From Nipponacmea schrenckii (Eukaryota > Mollusca > Gastropoda > Lottiidae), in assembly GCA_030562195.1 (NCBI GenBank), contig CM060201.1:34082067-34146066 (forward strand): a DNA stretch of 64,000 nt. Reading direction: 5' to 3'. The position numbers were made by a program, and so were the translations under genes. Below, piece after piece: positions 11,170-22,950 of the stretch; the first letter of the stretch is position 1; every line of letters starts with the position of its first letter. Below the pieces are notes generated by a model. It was not told the DNA's origin, did not search any database, and saw only the letters and a program-made list of their open reading frames with translations.

Positions 11170-12275
11170 ACGGTTCTAGTTTTTTTTTTTTTTGTAATTC
11201 TTGGATGAGTTTGCAGACAAACTGGTAAAAGGTGCAGAAATTCTAAATCTACAGTTGATCTTAGAATGATTTCTATTATCAAATAAAACAAAACCGGAAG
11301 TTCTATCTCTGACAGGAAGTGAGAACCGGAAGTTCAGGTTTTTTTGCTTTAGCAAGTTTATTTTCAGTTCGATTTTGACCGGATTTTCAGATTTGAAAAC
11401 TTCAATTTATTTGTCAACTAACAATTATAGGTTTTATGCAATTAGGTTAAATATTTTACCCACGATTTGCAATTCAATATTCAAGGGTCATCGGCAAAAA
11501 TTTCAGACCGTGATTTCTCCTTTAATATAAATGGTAAAATTTTGAAACTTTACCAGTTGATAGGCGATATGTTTATAATTTTTGAAAAAATGTGAAAAAA
11601 AAAATTCCACTTCCGGTTTAGCCTCAAATGACGTAATTACGTAACTTCCGGTCTATAACTGCTAGGTGAAAAGTGAAAACTGTTGTATAAATAACTTGTC
11701 AATAGTAATTGATTTGACCTAAATAATTAGGTCAAGCTGCCATATCGGCCGCCATTTTGAATTTTCGTTACAATTCTTAAATCCGAAATTCAGACACTAC
11801 TGATAGACCGATTTTTATGAAATTTAGCACATAGATACAATGGATCATTATCTACCTTTTCTTGGAGACCGATTTTCAAATTTCGTATTTTTTTTCGAAT
11901 TATTTAAATTTCAATTTTTTCAAAATTAGGTCACTTTAACGGGTACGGAAGGTGTGACCCACTTAATCTATGACCTTGAAAAGTAGGTCAAATAATATTC
12001 AATATATTGTCTACGAGTAGATATTTTTTAATTTGGCTTACTTAAAAAATTCATAGAGATAAGTGTACTTAAATACAGCAAAAATTGATAATTTTCATAT
12101 TTTCGCCATCATTAACCGTTACGGAAGGTGTGACCTAATTATTTTATGACTTTGAAAACTAGGTCAAATGATATTCAATATATTGTCTAGATGTAGGTAA
12201 TTGCAAATTTAGCCTACATAATATTTTAAGGCTCTCGAAATACGTTCATAATTGTAAGCAATTCTAGTTCATGTC
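11170..12275 (+). repeat. 1.1-kb CCGGAAGT-bearing repeat, copy A
   Basis: Begins after a T-run with TTCTTGGATGAGTTTGCAG and ends at AATACGTTCATAATTGTAAG. It is matched almost base for base by 24640-25700 in the same orientation. It holds an internal diverged duplication around ACGGAAGGTGTGACC (about 11947 and 12121), and several CCGGAAGT or ACTTCCGG words. No open frame exists. The class is unknown; the words link it loosely to the repeat at 1-1180. Confidence 0.85.
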
Positions 12276-12751
12276 TATTATTTAACAGCCCTAAATAGGA
12301 TATCAAATTTCATTTACTTAATTCATGGTTGACAAATTTTAAAATAACTTTTGTTTTACCTCGTGAAAGATACGGTGTAATGTTGTCAAGTGTTTCATCT
12401 GTTTAAGAGTCAATTTGGGTTTTGATATGAATAAGACACTTGTAAAAAATGAACAAATGTATACAAAATACACTATGACTCAAACGCTACACTACTATAG
12501 CAACAACCTGAATCCCAGTCAGAATATCTCACTATTCTCCAAACTTATACACCCCACATACCTTATTTGGTCATTCTTCCTGGCCTTGTGGGTGATTCAT
12601 GCTTACACTATTTTTGAACACAGACAATGTTGGTGTACAGCGACTTGAAACAATGGGGGTAACAGATACTTTTAGACTAGCTTAATATCAGTCTTCACAA
12701 ACCTCAAACCTACCTCTCTTCTCCAAACTGTCACACCACACATACCTTATT
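12276..12751 (+). repeat. Ig-family upstream sequence, copy 1
   Basis: Paralogous to about 37040-37360 upstream of Ig copy 2 and, in reverse, to about 42280-43020 upstream of copy B. Shared words include CAGCCCTAAATAGGATATCAA, CTATAGCAACAACCT and ACCTTATT. It shows that the receptor duplication includes at least several kb of 5' DNA, here split by the element at 12752-15272. Confidence 0.75.
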
Positions 12752-12756
12752 AGGGG

Positions 12757-13128
12757 GTGTCTATAAAACGAAGACCTAAGACCTAAGACTCTATAAAACG
12801 AAGACCCAACTATAAAACGAAGACCCATAGGACTATAAAACGAAGACCCAACTATAAAACGAAGACCCAACTATAAAACGAAGACCCATAGGACTATAAA
12901 ACGAAGACCCAACTAGAAAACGAAGACCCATAGGACTATAAAACGAAGACCCAACTAGAAAACGAAGACCCATAGGACTATAAAACGAAGACCCAACTAG
13001 AAAACGAAGACCCATAGGACTATAAAACGAAGACCCAACTAGAAAACGAAGACCCATAGGACTATAAAACGAAGACCCAACTAGAAAACGAAGACCCATA
13101 GGACTATAAAACGAAGACCCAACTAGAA
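12757..13128 (-). repeat. Minisatellite, left arm (TATAAAACGAAGACCCA)
   Basis: Alternating units ACTATAAAACGAAGACCCA and ACTAGAAAACGAAGACCCATAGG with period about 42 bp. The open frames it generates on both strands are repeat artefacts. Confidence 0.9.
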
Positions 13129-13989
13129 AGTTATGGCATTCTTTGAGATAGAACAAACCGCATGGTCTGTAGGCTGACATGTTTCATTCTGTGGAAACGT
13201 GGTTCAAAATTAGGTCACACACGTACAGGTCATGATATACACTGTAGTTAATATCGGAGAGGGCATTATGGTTTGTATAACTATTTCAAAATGTAGTCCG
13301 AATGTCTGAACTATAAATGTATAATAATATCATTACACCAACTAGAAAACTAGGACCCAACTTCCTCGTACGATCGATCGACGAATCAAGAATTGAATGG
13401 AGGTTAACGTCCTTCTAATGAAGACGGGTTGTTTGGGACAAACCATGTTTCCTCTTATTTCGATGTCTGGTTTTCGGATAGAACCCTTTAAAAAGAATAT
13501 ACATTTTATTTTGACAATCTACAAGTAATTGCACGATCCATTTAGCATGTTCGGTGTACGGCGTTAAAAGAGAAACGTTAGATGTTTTGACGCTGTGCAC
13601 CGTGAAAGTGTTTAGATGTTAATAGATATTTTTCAGTAAAGAGTAATTTGCAGTTAATTTTTGTTTTGGTACAAAAATTCCCAAATGGTGCTTAAATTAA
13701 TACTACATGTATATCTAATGCAAATACCAAATTCTCTTCAATTCACCTACACGCATGTCGTTATTTTCGTCATCGGATTCGGAATTTTATGGGCTTTGTA
13801 CGTAGCCATGTTGATGTTGAGAATCGAATGACACTTGAAGACGGTTATCGTTATTTACGATTTCGCCGTATGTTTATTGTTTTGACCGGTAAACAAAATG
13901 AATATCTTGGGACTGTGGGTGAACAGAGGAGGACAAAAGGATTACACAAAATGTTAATTAAGTTTAATTGATAAATAATAATTGATAGT

Positions 13990-14262
13990 CGGGAGTCGGG
14001 AGGTGACAATTTATTGCCGTGATTGGGGCGATTGAGATTATCGGTTAATTATGACTAATCCATTCGTAATAACCATTAATTTTGGTACACAGGGTGTCAA
14101 TTTCTATTCGTTATTACCGAAAATTCGCTACTAGCATTTCGTTTTATCCATTTATTTTTCAATGAAATTGCTGCAGTGAAAAACGGGACTTTAAAATGTG
14201 TTCGTTATTACCGGTTTTGTTTTCGGTATAAGCAAGTTCGTTATAAGTGAGGACCACTGTAC
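13990..14262. mobile_element. Small pogo/Tigger-like MITE remnant inside the larger element
   Basis: The right end reads TTCGTTATAAGTGAGGACCACTGTA, the kind of terminus seen in Tc1/mariner-pogo relatives. The left part has matching CGTTATTACCGAAAATTCGC-like words. The left boundary is uncertain. Confidence 0.35.
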
Positions 14263-15044
14263 TGCAATTTAGCAAACTTTAAAAAATTTCTGAATTTTGC
14301 ATAATGTTAATTGGCAATGAAATATAAAATAAAGAAATGTCATGTTATGTTTGAAATATTGAATATATGAAAAATAGGGGAAAATTGTCAAATGAAAATA
14401 TTTTATTGATAAATTTAACATAAAGTACTTTGAAGAAAAAGATCGATGGACAGCCACAGTTCATCATCAATAGAAAAGGTCTGCTTCAGAGTCATTATTG
14501 AGGTGTGCTAAATCTTTAAATTTAGACAGTGCCTTAAAATAGTTATCAGCACGCAGCAGTTGCATTTGTTTGCGGACAGGAAAAAATTATCCATTTAATA
14601 ATTATAAAGGCAACACGTGAGTTTGATTTTTATATGGCAACGATGATTACCATAATTGTATGTGTAGAATCTTTTCTTGCCTGTAGGCATGCTAAGCCCG
14701 GCAAATGTCGATATAACCTTTCTTGGACGTGCTATGCGGATGGGATATCGTCAAGTTTAGAGCCAGAATTATAATGTCGATCTTTAAGGAAGTTGTATGT
14801 TGACTTATTTTAAAGTCCTAGTTTTCTAGTTGGTGTAATGGTATTATTATTTACAGTTCAGACATTCGGACTACATTCTGAAATAGTTATACAAACCATA
14901 ATGCCCTCTCCGATATTAACTACAGTGTATATCATGACCTGTACGTGTGTGACCTAATTTTGAACCACGTTTCCACAGAATGAAACATGTCAGCCTACAG
15001 ACCATGCGGTTTGTTCTATCTCAAAGAATGACATAACTTTCTAG

Positions 15045-15272
15045 TTGGGTCTTCGTTTTATAGTCCTATGGGTCTTCGTTTTCTAGTTGGGTCTTCGTTT
15101 TATAGTCCTATGGGTCTTCGTTTTATAGTTGGGTCTTCGTTTTATAGTCCTATGGGTCTTCGTTTTCTAGTTGGGTCTTCGTTTTATAGTCCTATGGGTC
15201 TTCGTTTTATAGTTGGTCTTCGTTTTATAGTCCTATGGGTCTTCGTTTTATAGTTGGGTCTTCGTTTTATAG
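15045..15272 (+). repeat. Minisatellite, right arm (GGGTCTTCGTTTTATAG)
   Basis: Mirror of the left arm array, with fewer units. It gives a spurious GLRFIVGSSFYSP peptide repeat. Confidence 0.9.
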
Positions 15273-15652
15273 CCCTAGGGATGAGTCATGTTTAAAACTC
15301 TTGAGATGTTTTTTTTTTTAAAAAACAATTGATCCTAATCATGTTCACTGGATTTATTCCTCACCTCAGATATAAAATATTTAACTCTGAAACATGGTCA
15401 AGAATCGATTATGACATCCGACCATGGACAAAGACAATTTGGTCCTACACCATGATGATGTTGTTTATTATCACCCACAAGTGAACCCTATCGAAAATAA
15501 AAAAAAGGAAATATTGCTAATGTTCTTGAAAATTTTATATTTCTAGATGAAGTTTTGGACAATTTCAAATTTCAAAGTGTTGCTTTAGGGCCAATCAATT
15601 TTTGAAGGAAATATTAAGACTGTATGATGTAAAACTATAATTTTATTTTCAG
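15273..15652 (+). other. Ig-family intron sequence ahead of Ig1, copy 1
   Basis: Matches about 37366-37695 of copy 2 (CATGTTTAAAACTCTTG, CAAGAATCGATTATGACATC). It ends in the Ig1 acceptor TTTTATTTTCAG. No signal-peptide exon like those at 35808 or 51444 was found upstream of this copy. Confidence 0.6.
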
Positions 15653-18600
15653 CAATAAGCATCAATTCAGTAGTAATTGGTGATCTTGGAGAAGAACTTT
15701 ATTGGAATTTTCCACCTGATGAAATGAAAGAGGAGTATAACAAGCTGATCCAAACAAAGAATTTAAAGATTCAGGATCTGCAGAGAGATTTAATGGTTAC
15801 GTTTAAGAAGATAAATTCTACTGAAGAAGTAATAGTTTTTAAGAACGGAAAGTCAATGAATCAATGGGCTAGTAGTCAAACAGAAATCTTCATTGATTAT
15901 GACACTTTAATGGTAAAAATAAGCAAACTAGAAATGAAAGATGTTGGAATATATAAGATATATTTCAGAAAAGATTTTTTCGGACAGATATGTTTGTCTG
16001 TAAAAGGTTAGACATTTGTTTAATTTTACCAAGATATAATTTTGTTTTTGTTTAAATTCCATTTTTATATGTCCACGTTATAGTGAGGACTGAATTGATA
16101 TCGCCCCTCTCTGGAGTTCAATCTTCAATTAGCTTGTGAACGCAGCAGAGACCGTACACAGTGTGTATGTGAAAAAAAAAGGTCAACCTCAGACTCGTAT
16201 CATTTCATTTTTTAATTTTTTTATTTTAGGCAAACCAATAATTAAAAGGAAGTATCAACCAAATCCTGTTTTAAAACCAGAAGACAACCTAGAAACAACA
16301 ATACAACTAGAATGTCCCAGTGTTTCAACCAGTATAGGAGATTGTCAACTGGCTTCCTCAATGTACACAATATGGTACCAAGATGGATTAAGAATGACTG
16401 AATTAGACCCAACATTATCTGAAATTAACGTGACTGTAGACCAGAATGGTGGTAATTTTACGTGTCTGGTCATGGATTACATCCCTTGTTATTACAGGCT
16501 ACAGACCACAAACCATTATAATGAAGGTAAATATAATCGATGTTTAATATAACATGACTTGATATTTAAATTTAATTATTTAATTATTAATTAAGTACCT
16601 GTATATATATACACATTCTCGTTGTTATATCAACCCCTGACTGATACACGTAGTAGCAATCAAAATTCTTTGGTGATAATGAACAATTTTTTTGAACTTT
16701 CAGTGGTGATAAACGATATCACCTCATTTTTTTTTTTAAAGCTAAAAACCAGTTCTCCAGAAACTGTCCGTCCATCCATAATTGCTCGTGAACCCTCTAG
16801 AATGTGCAATTCTCGACGTGTGATAACTCAAAGATGAACTCTATTGAAAATTCAGCGATTTAAACAATATTTATTGTGAGTTATTGCCCTTGATTTTTAA
16901 AACGTATTCAACTTTTGCTCGTAAACACTTTTCGAGGCACAATTCTTTACTGATTTTGATGAAACTTACTGAGATTGTTTATCACTTAAAGATGAACCGT
17001 ATTAAAAGTCAAAAATATTTAATGAGTTATTGCCTTTAGAGGGTACTATTTTTGACTGAATGTTGATTATTTCATTCCGTTGATTATTACGGTACTGACA
17101 AGTTTTTTCAATGCTGCCAGTGGGCGTATACTACTTTACCCGGTGGGCTATCTTTATCTTTTTAGTAATGAATATAAAAGAATGTAACAGAGTGACTGAG
17201 AAAGAAACGTATTTCATCAAACCTGAGTGTAAGTTTTTAATTCGTTTATCAAGATTCGATTGTGTAAAAATGGTGCTGATCTGTGGTGACATCTTTTGGT
17301 AATTTATTAGCCTTACCCCTAAAACTCCAAAATTATCTCAACTCAAATATTTAAAGTTAGTTCCAATAAAAAAAAAAAAACATATCTCTTTAAATTCCTT
17401 TTCGAACCAACATAGAAAGAGATATTTGTATTTGCTGTTAATCAAACTCATCTTTATCTGTGGGCTTGTACTAAACTTTCAGATGGTCCTAATGATGTAA
17501 AACTTGAGCCACCTCAAAGGGAGATAACTGTAAATGAAAATGAGAATTTGGAAGTAAGCTGTTCAGCCAAGTGTCATCCAAAGTGTGACGTAAAGTGGAC
17601 AAAAGATTTAGGAGATCTTGAATCAATTAGTTTGGTTGTGTCATCGGAGAATATAATTGTAAATGATTTGAAACTTGAGAACATCAGCAGTTCTATTGAA
17701 GGTGTTTACGTCTGTCTAGTCAACAATACTCATGGACAAACTGAGACGAATTTTACTCTCATTGTTACAGGTATGTTCTGAATTTTATCACATTTTTTTC
17801 AGTGAAAATATGAACCATTTTGAAGATTTTACCGAGCATACAATATAGGTCTAACTTGTATAGTTTCTATTACTATTTATTCTACCCTTAAATACAATAT
17901 AGATCTGACTTGTATAGTTTCTATTACTATTTATTCTACCCTAGAATACAATATAGATCTGACTTGTATAGTTTCTATTACTATTTATTCTACCCTTGAA
18001 TACAATATAGATCTGACTTGTATAGTTCCTATTACTATTTATTCTACCCTTGAATACAATATAGATCTGACTTGTATAGTTCCTATTACTATTTATTCTA
18101 CCCTTGAATACAATATAGATCTGACTTGTATAGTTCCTATTACTATTTATTCTACCCTTGAATACAATATAGATCTGACTTGTATAGTTTCTATTACTAT
18201 TTAATCTACCCTTGAATACAATATAGATCTGACTTGTATAGTTTCTATTACTATTTATTCTACCCTTAAATACAATATAGATCTGACTTGTATAGTTTCT
18301 ATTACTATTTATTCTACTCTTGAATACAATATAGGTCTGACTTGTATAGTTTCTATTACTATTTATTCTACCCTAGAATACAATATAGATCTGACTTGTA
18401 TAGTTTCTATTACTATTTATTCTACCCTTAAATACAATATAGATCTGACTTGTATAGTTTCTATTACTATTTATTCTACTCTTGAATACAATATAGGTCT
18501 GACTTGTATAGTTTCTATTACTATTTATTCTACCCTTGAATACAATATAGGTCTGACTTGTATAGTTTCTATTACTATTTATTCTACCCTAGAATACAAT

Positions 18601-20409
18601 ATAGATCTGACTTGTATAGTTTCTACTACTATTTATTCTACCCTTGAAAAACAATATAGATCTGACTTGTATAGTTCCTATTACTATATATTCCACCCTT
18701 GAATACAATATAGGTCTGACTTGTATAGTTCCTGCTACTATTTATTCTACACTTGAATACAGATATATTTTTTTTTGTATTTGTTCTGATTTAAACTTAA
18801 CTGCTCTTTTCCAAAACAGACAAAACAGTGCCTGAAGTATCTGAAGATGTTAATGTTTGGCCCATTATTGTGCCTGATATAATCATTGCTGTTATTGCTG
18901 GTATTGCTGTTACCATTGTTATCTGGTATTGTTATCGCGGTAAGTTATTTATACTGTTTAAAATTGTCTGTTTAAAATTGTCTAGTTATTATGAAGGTGT
19001 CAATGTGAAGATGTAATTTATTGCTTTTCAGAATAAGATGACATTTCATTGGTCATTTGTTTTAGGCAGACATTCAGTTCTATGTAACACATACTTTTAT
19101 GTGTATTTGGGACACTGATAGATAGGATTTCAATTTATTTTCCTGCTATCACAATGAGCCCACTGTGATTCCTGCAATAGTGTCGTAAATCCCCAATTTT
19201 TATTCCTTAGTTTTACTGATTCTCCCCCACCCATATCTGTTCTAACAGCTATCAGAGACTTGGAACAGAGTCAGCAAGTTTCGGACTATGTGTTTAGGAC
19301 AAATGGCAGTTTGAATTAATGAGAGATAGATATAATAATGTGTAAATTCGAAATTAAAAAACAATATCTGGCGTTTTAATATTTACTGTAGAATCTTTTT
19401 CAGAGTTCGATTGTCAAATTTCATGAAATCAGTTAAAAAACCTTTAGCTCTTTTGTATATTTTAGGGAATAATAATAGCAAAAAAAACGACATAGAACTT
19501 ATGCTGAATGGCACAGTGTCACAACTCAGTTGATTTACCTGTTTTTGAAACACACAAAAAAGCCAATTTTCAAAAAATGCTCACTTTGCTTTGATTTGTT
19601 TATTGTTGCAGCAGTGCTTATCATACTCCAAAAAGCGGAGTAAAGGTAAAAATAACAAAAATAGATAGATTATTAATAATAGATTAAATATAAATGTAAC
19701 TTTAAAAAATTATTTCAACAATTTAAAGATGTAATTTATTTTTACATTACAGATAGAACTCATGGACCATCGATGAATTGTGAATATAGGTTAGTATTCA
19801 TTGTTTTTCAAGAACATTCGACTTTATATTCCCCAGATTAGGGTGTTAGAAAAGATACTCTCCTATAGAAGCAATTACACATAGAGACTATGCTATGAAT
19901 TTCATAATACATTATTTTGATAAGAAATTGTCTGAAAGAAATTAAAAGATAAGGCAATGATAAAAATGCAAAACTGCAGGGAGGTAATGAAAGTGTTCGA
20001 TTTCCAAGTTTGATTTTATGGGTTCTATAACACAGTCAGTATAGACATTGTGTATAATAAACTTTCTATAATATAGACATTGTGTAAAATAAACTTTCTA
20101 TAATATAGACATTGTGTATAATAAACTTTCTATAATATAGACATTGTGTATAATAAACTTTCTATAATATAGACATTGTGTATAATAATCTTTCTATAAT
20201 ATAGACATTGTGTATAATAAACTTTCTATAATATAGACATTGTGTATAATAAACTTTCTATGATATTGACATTGTGTATAATAATCTTTATATAATATTG
20301 GCATTGTGTATAATAAACATTCTTTAATACTGACATAGTGTATATCTATTTATGTAATAATCTTATGCATTTCTGTTCCAGCAAACCTGATCTGAATAAA
20401 GTAAAGTGA
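15653..20409 (+). CDS. Ig-superfamily transmembrane receptor, copy 1
   Basis: Exons, all with phase-1 borders up to the tail: Ig1 15653-16006; Ig2 16230-16526; linker 17166-17228; Ig3 17483-17770; membrane exon 18820-18939; tail exons 19753-19789 (phase 2 out) and 20382-20409 with stop TGA. Ig1 has the closing motif KLEMKDVGIYKIYF, like D.G.Y.C, but tyrosine-lysine-isoleucine replaces the cysteine. Ig2 has C..W..FTC plus an extra GDC/IPC pair. Ig3 has VSCSAKC, VKW and EGVYVC. Several N-glycosylation sites are present. The membrane exon reads VPDIIIAVIAGIAVTIVIWY then CYR. The mature protein would be a surface receptor of roughly 370 residues with a short tail. The signal exon was not found; it may be lost, in the gap, or displaced by the insertion. 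Other possible tail exons are listed as findings. Ligand and function are unknown; cell adhesion or immune recognition are the usual roles of this fold. Confidence 0.8.
17842..18765 (+). repeat. 54-bp minisatellite in Ig copy 1, Ig3-to-membrane intron
   Basis: About 17 units of TACAATATAGATCTGACTTG + TATAGTT(T/C)CTATTACTAT + TTATTCTACCCTTGAA. The period of 54 bp is 18 codons. The same array, better kept and with TATACTACACTTG, sits at the same place in copy 2. Confidence 0.9.
20035..20335 (+). repeat. 32-bp minisatellite in the last intron of Ig copy 1
   Basis: About nine units of ATAGACATTGTGTATAATAA + ACTTTCTATAAT, period 32 bp. Later units decay (TTTCTTTAATACTGACATAG). Confidence 0.9.
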
Positions 20410-21029
20410 AATTATGAATTCCAGTCATCTTTATTATTACTCAAACTAATCTTACACTCACTCAGTTGCCGAAAACTATATTAAATTGTAATTTTTATAT
20501 CTAGATATTTTTAGTAGAATTTTGTTTTGTTAGTTTTTTTTCACACCGAAAACCTTGTTAAATTGTCATTTTTATATAATATATTTTTACTAGAAATTTG
20601 TCTTGTTCTTTTTATAACAGACCTTGAGTCTTATATTGTGTCATTGTTTTGATTTGATTGCCATAGTTTCCATAATAAACACCAGGTTTCATAACGGGTT
20701 TATTGAAGGTAATATTGCTCTTTTGTTATAGTTCACTTGGGCAACAAAAACATTTTTCAACCATATTAATTTACAATTGTTATATCTGTATATTGTTTAT
20801 CTGTTTAGAATTGTGGTTTTATAATGCAATGACACACCGACAACCATGTTAAATTGTAATTTAGAATTAGTAAGCTCATTTATATATTTGTTTTAAATGG
20901 TCACTATAGTTAATGTAGTGGTTTTAAAAAATATATTTTGTTTGCATAGTAAAGATTGGCATAGTGTTTAAGTAATTTTTTTATAGAAATTATTGTCATT
21001 TCAGGGCTAGTAGATTTTAGTAGCCTACT
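20410..21029 (+). other. Probable 3' UTR and flank of Ig copy 1
   Basis: AT-rich. ATAATAAAC near 20670 could serve as a polyadenylation signal. Three diverged copies of ACCGAAAACCTTGTTAAATTG, about 110 bp apart or more, lie between 20465 and 20860. No coding frame is recognised. Confidence 0.45.
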
Positions 21030-22950
21030 TTGTACCAATGTTATAGTTCTGTATAGTAACGTTATCGCAATTGTAACTGTAATGCTAAACCTTTCTATGG
21101 ATGAATCTGTACGGTTGACCTAGAGATGACGTACGATGCCATGTGGTGAAAGCGATAGACAATGAATGTCCCATGGTATAGTGGTGAATAGAATTATATC
21201 TGCGACTAATTCGTTAATGTCAATGTGGTACTACTTGATGACGTGAAACCACGTGATCTATTTCTTTGTAACTTATATGTGCTTATAATAAATTGTATTT
21301 TGTATCTAATCTCCATCCTTCGACCCAAATCCGTAGCGAGTCCCAATTACTATCTGAGACAGGGGCGATTGGTAGCTGCGACATATTCATCAAAAAATTA
21401 TCGCTGAGACAATTGCCGTCTTGCTGAAATCCATACAAGGTCTACCTTGCCCGAATATAAGTTGGAATTCAGTCGTCATAACACCAAAATGGATTATTAA
21501 TGTTACTTTATTATCAAAACTATGACTTTGACCCGTCTAGGCCAATGACTTTGACCCGTCTAGGCCTGGGAAGTCCCGTATAGGTTAGCGAGAGGGGTAA
21601 TAATTGTTTTTGGCCCATTGAAGCCCTCGAAATTCGTGTTGGGGCGATGCGCAACGATGTGCTCTTTCGTTTGATATTCGGAAATCATATCTTTGAACCA
21701 GCTATAGCCCCTTTCAAAGTTAATCCATTTTGAATTTGAAAAATAAAGTCGCCATGCAGGTGTTACGCTTAGCCAACCCTAAGTCGTAATCCTATGTATT
21801 CGTGGCCTAGCGTTTTTGGCGCTTGCTCGGAAATTTTGAGATCCCGAGTTCGAATCCCAGTTGGAGCTTTTTTTCAATTTTTTTTTAGAAGTCAAACACT
21901 ATCTTCTCTCTCTATTTTATCCTTCAGAAATATTTCATTAACACTGGATTAGGCTGTGCATAGCTAACCCTCATTGACTTTGATTACCTATCAACCCATT
22001 CGGAATCGCTAGCGAGAAGGGTAATAATTGTTTTTGGCCCCTTGAAGCCCCCTAATTGAATGTTTTGTAAACAAATTCGTGTTGAGACGATGCGCAACGA
22101 TATGCTATTTCGTTTGATATGTGGAAACCATATCTTTGAACCAGCTATAGCCCCTTCTAAACCAACCCTTATTAGTTATGAAATACGAAGTCTACCTACA
22201 AAGGTAACCCTAGGGTTACGAGTTAGGGTTAGCCCCAGCGTTAAACCTTGCAGGTCTTTGCATTTCAAAGCCATGGTAATGTAATCAACACATACATACA
22301 TGGATTCCATATCCACCATGACAGCACGTGCTTCGACTGACTTATCAGTCGTGTTGAAATACCGCTTGACGACCTCTTCTCCATATTCTCTATTCTTATT
22401 GGCTGTTACCATGTGTTTAGAATAAGTGATGTCATCGGCTATTGTAGAGAAGAGTTTCCACACTACCCCAACTGCACAGTTATCATGGACATTTTGGTGG
22501 CTTGAAAAGAAATTTCACCTATACGACTATGTCATTACTTATGACATCCCACAGGTAGGCGGCTTTTAGTAGAGATTCCTATTTAGTATAGCCTATAATA
22601 ATAGTACTAGGCTATATAGGAGGGGTGAGGGGGTGCTAAGGTTCCCACAAGACGTAAAGATGATCTTTCAGATTTTTAATCCAAATGCTCTTTGGCATTG
22701 ATACAGGTCGGAGGACTGACATGAAAAAGGTTTTAGTGTTCGGGTGGGGCAATTAACCGAGGCCACCTGTGCTATGAACTGTGCATGTTGCTGGAAATCG
22801 TAAATGGGTAGGAGTAGGCTAAAGCCAGTGTCCTGGCAAAGTTTCATTCATTGCATACTGCGTGGCGTTGCCTGTTTGCCCAGGTGCAGAGGTGTAATAA
22901 TACTTCATTTATATCATTTCTTGATCATAAATTGTCAATAGTACACAATT
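21030..22950 (-). repeat. Right arm of long inverted duplication
   Basis: Reverse complement of 2930-3690 joined directly to 6100-7400. The intervening 2.4 kb present in the left arm (the rest of TUBD1) is missing, with the join at about 22265-22303. Two pieces, TGACTTTGACCCGTCTAGGC (about 21525-21560), are doubled only in this arm. Confidence 0.85.
22303..22489 (-). pseudogene. Truncated delta-tubulin exon 1 copy
   Basis: On the - strand this keeps the start and about 70 codons of delta-tubulin (for example [20 protein letters not shown] and [13 protein letters not shown]), nearly identical to 3478-3690. It has lost bases near the start (the GNQIGGQ segment reads [13 protein letters not shown]), and beyond MDMES-equivalent sequence it runs into foreign DNA. 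It lacks nearly all of the GTP-binding domain and must be non-functional. Confidence 0.85.

Larger units (their letters stand above)
12752..15272. mobile_element. 2.5-kb inverted-repeat element with minisatellite arms
   Basis: The left arm (12752-13353) and right arm (14813-15272) are reverse complements: an outer minisatellite built on TATAAAACGAAGACCCA, then about 220 bp of unique arm (for example GCATGGTCTGTAGGCTGACA). The ends are CTATAAAACGAAGACCTAAG and CTTCGTTTTATAG. Paralogous loci at about 37350-37385 and 42260-42290 lack it and read straight across (CTTATT then TGGTCATTCTTCCTGG then CCCTAG), so it is an insertion, with about 16 bp of target replaced. The 1.4-kb core (13354-14812) has no transposase that I recognise, so it is probably non-autonomous. 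The superfamily is not identified. Confidence 0.75.

Noticed and set aside
12688..13180. Repetitive GLRF..GSSFYSP peptide, also at 15068-15253
   Set aside because: Caused by a 42-bp minisatellite (14 codons) in the arms of a mobile element. It lies in opposite directions at the two ends, with no start context or conserved domain.
17407..17482. An N-terminal extension of the Ig3 exon (KEIFVFAVNQTHLYLWVCTK)
   Set aside because: Joining it in phase with the preceding linker exon creates a stop codon. The acceptor at 17482, after a TACTAAAC branch-like word, joins cleanly (T + AT) and starts at the usual Ig edge.
19249..19319. An ITIM in the tail candidate VSDYVFR
   Set aside because: The position three residues after tyrosine is arginine, not leucine, isoleucine or valine, so the motif fails.
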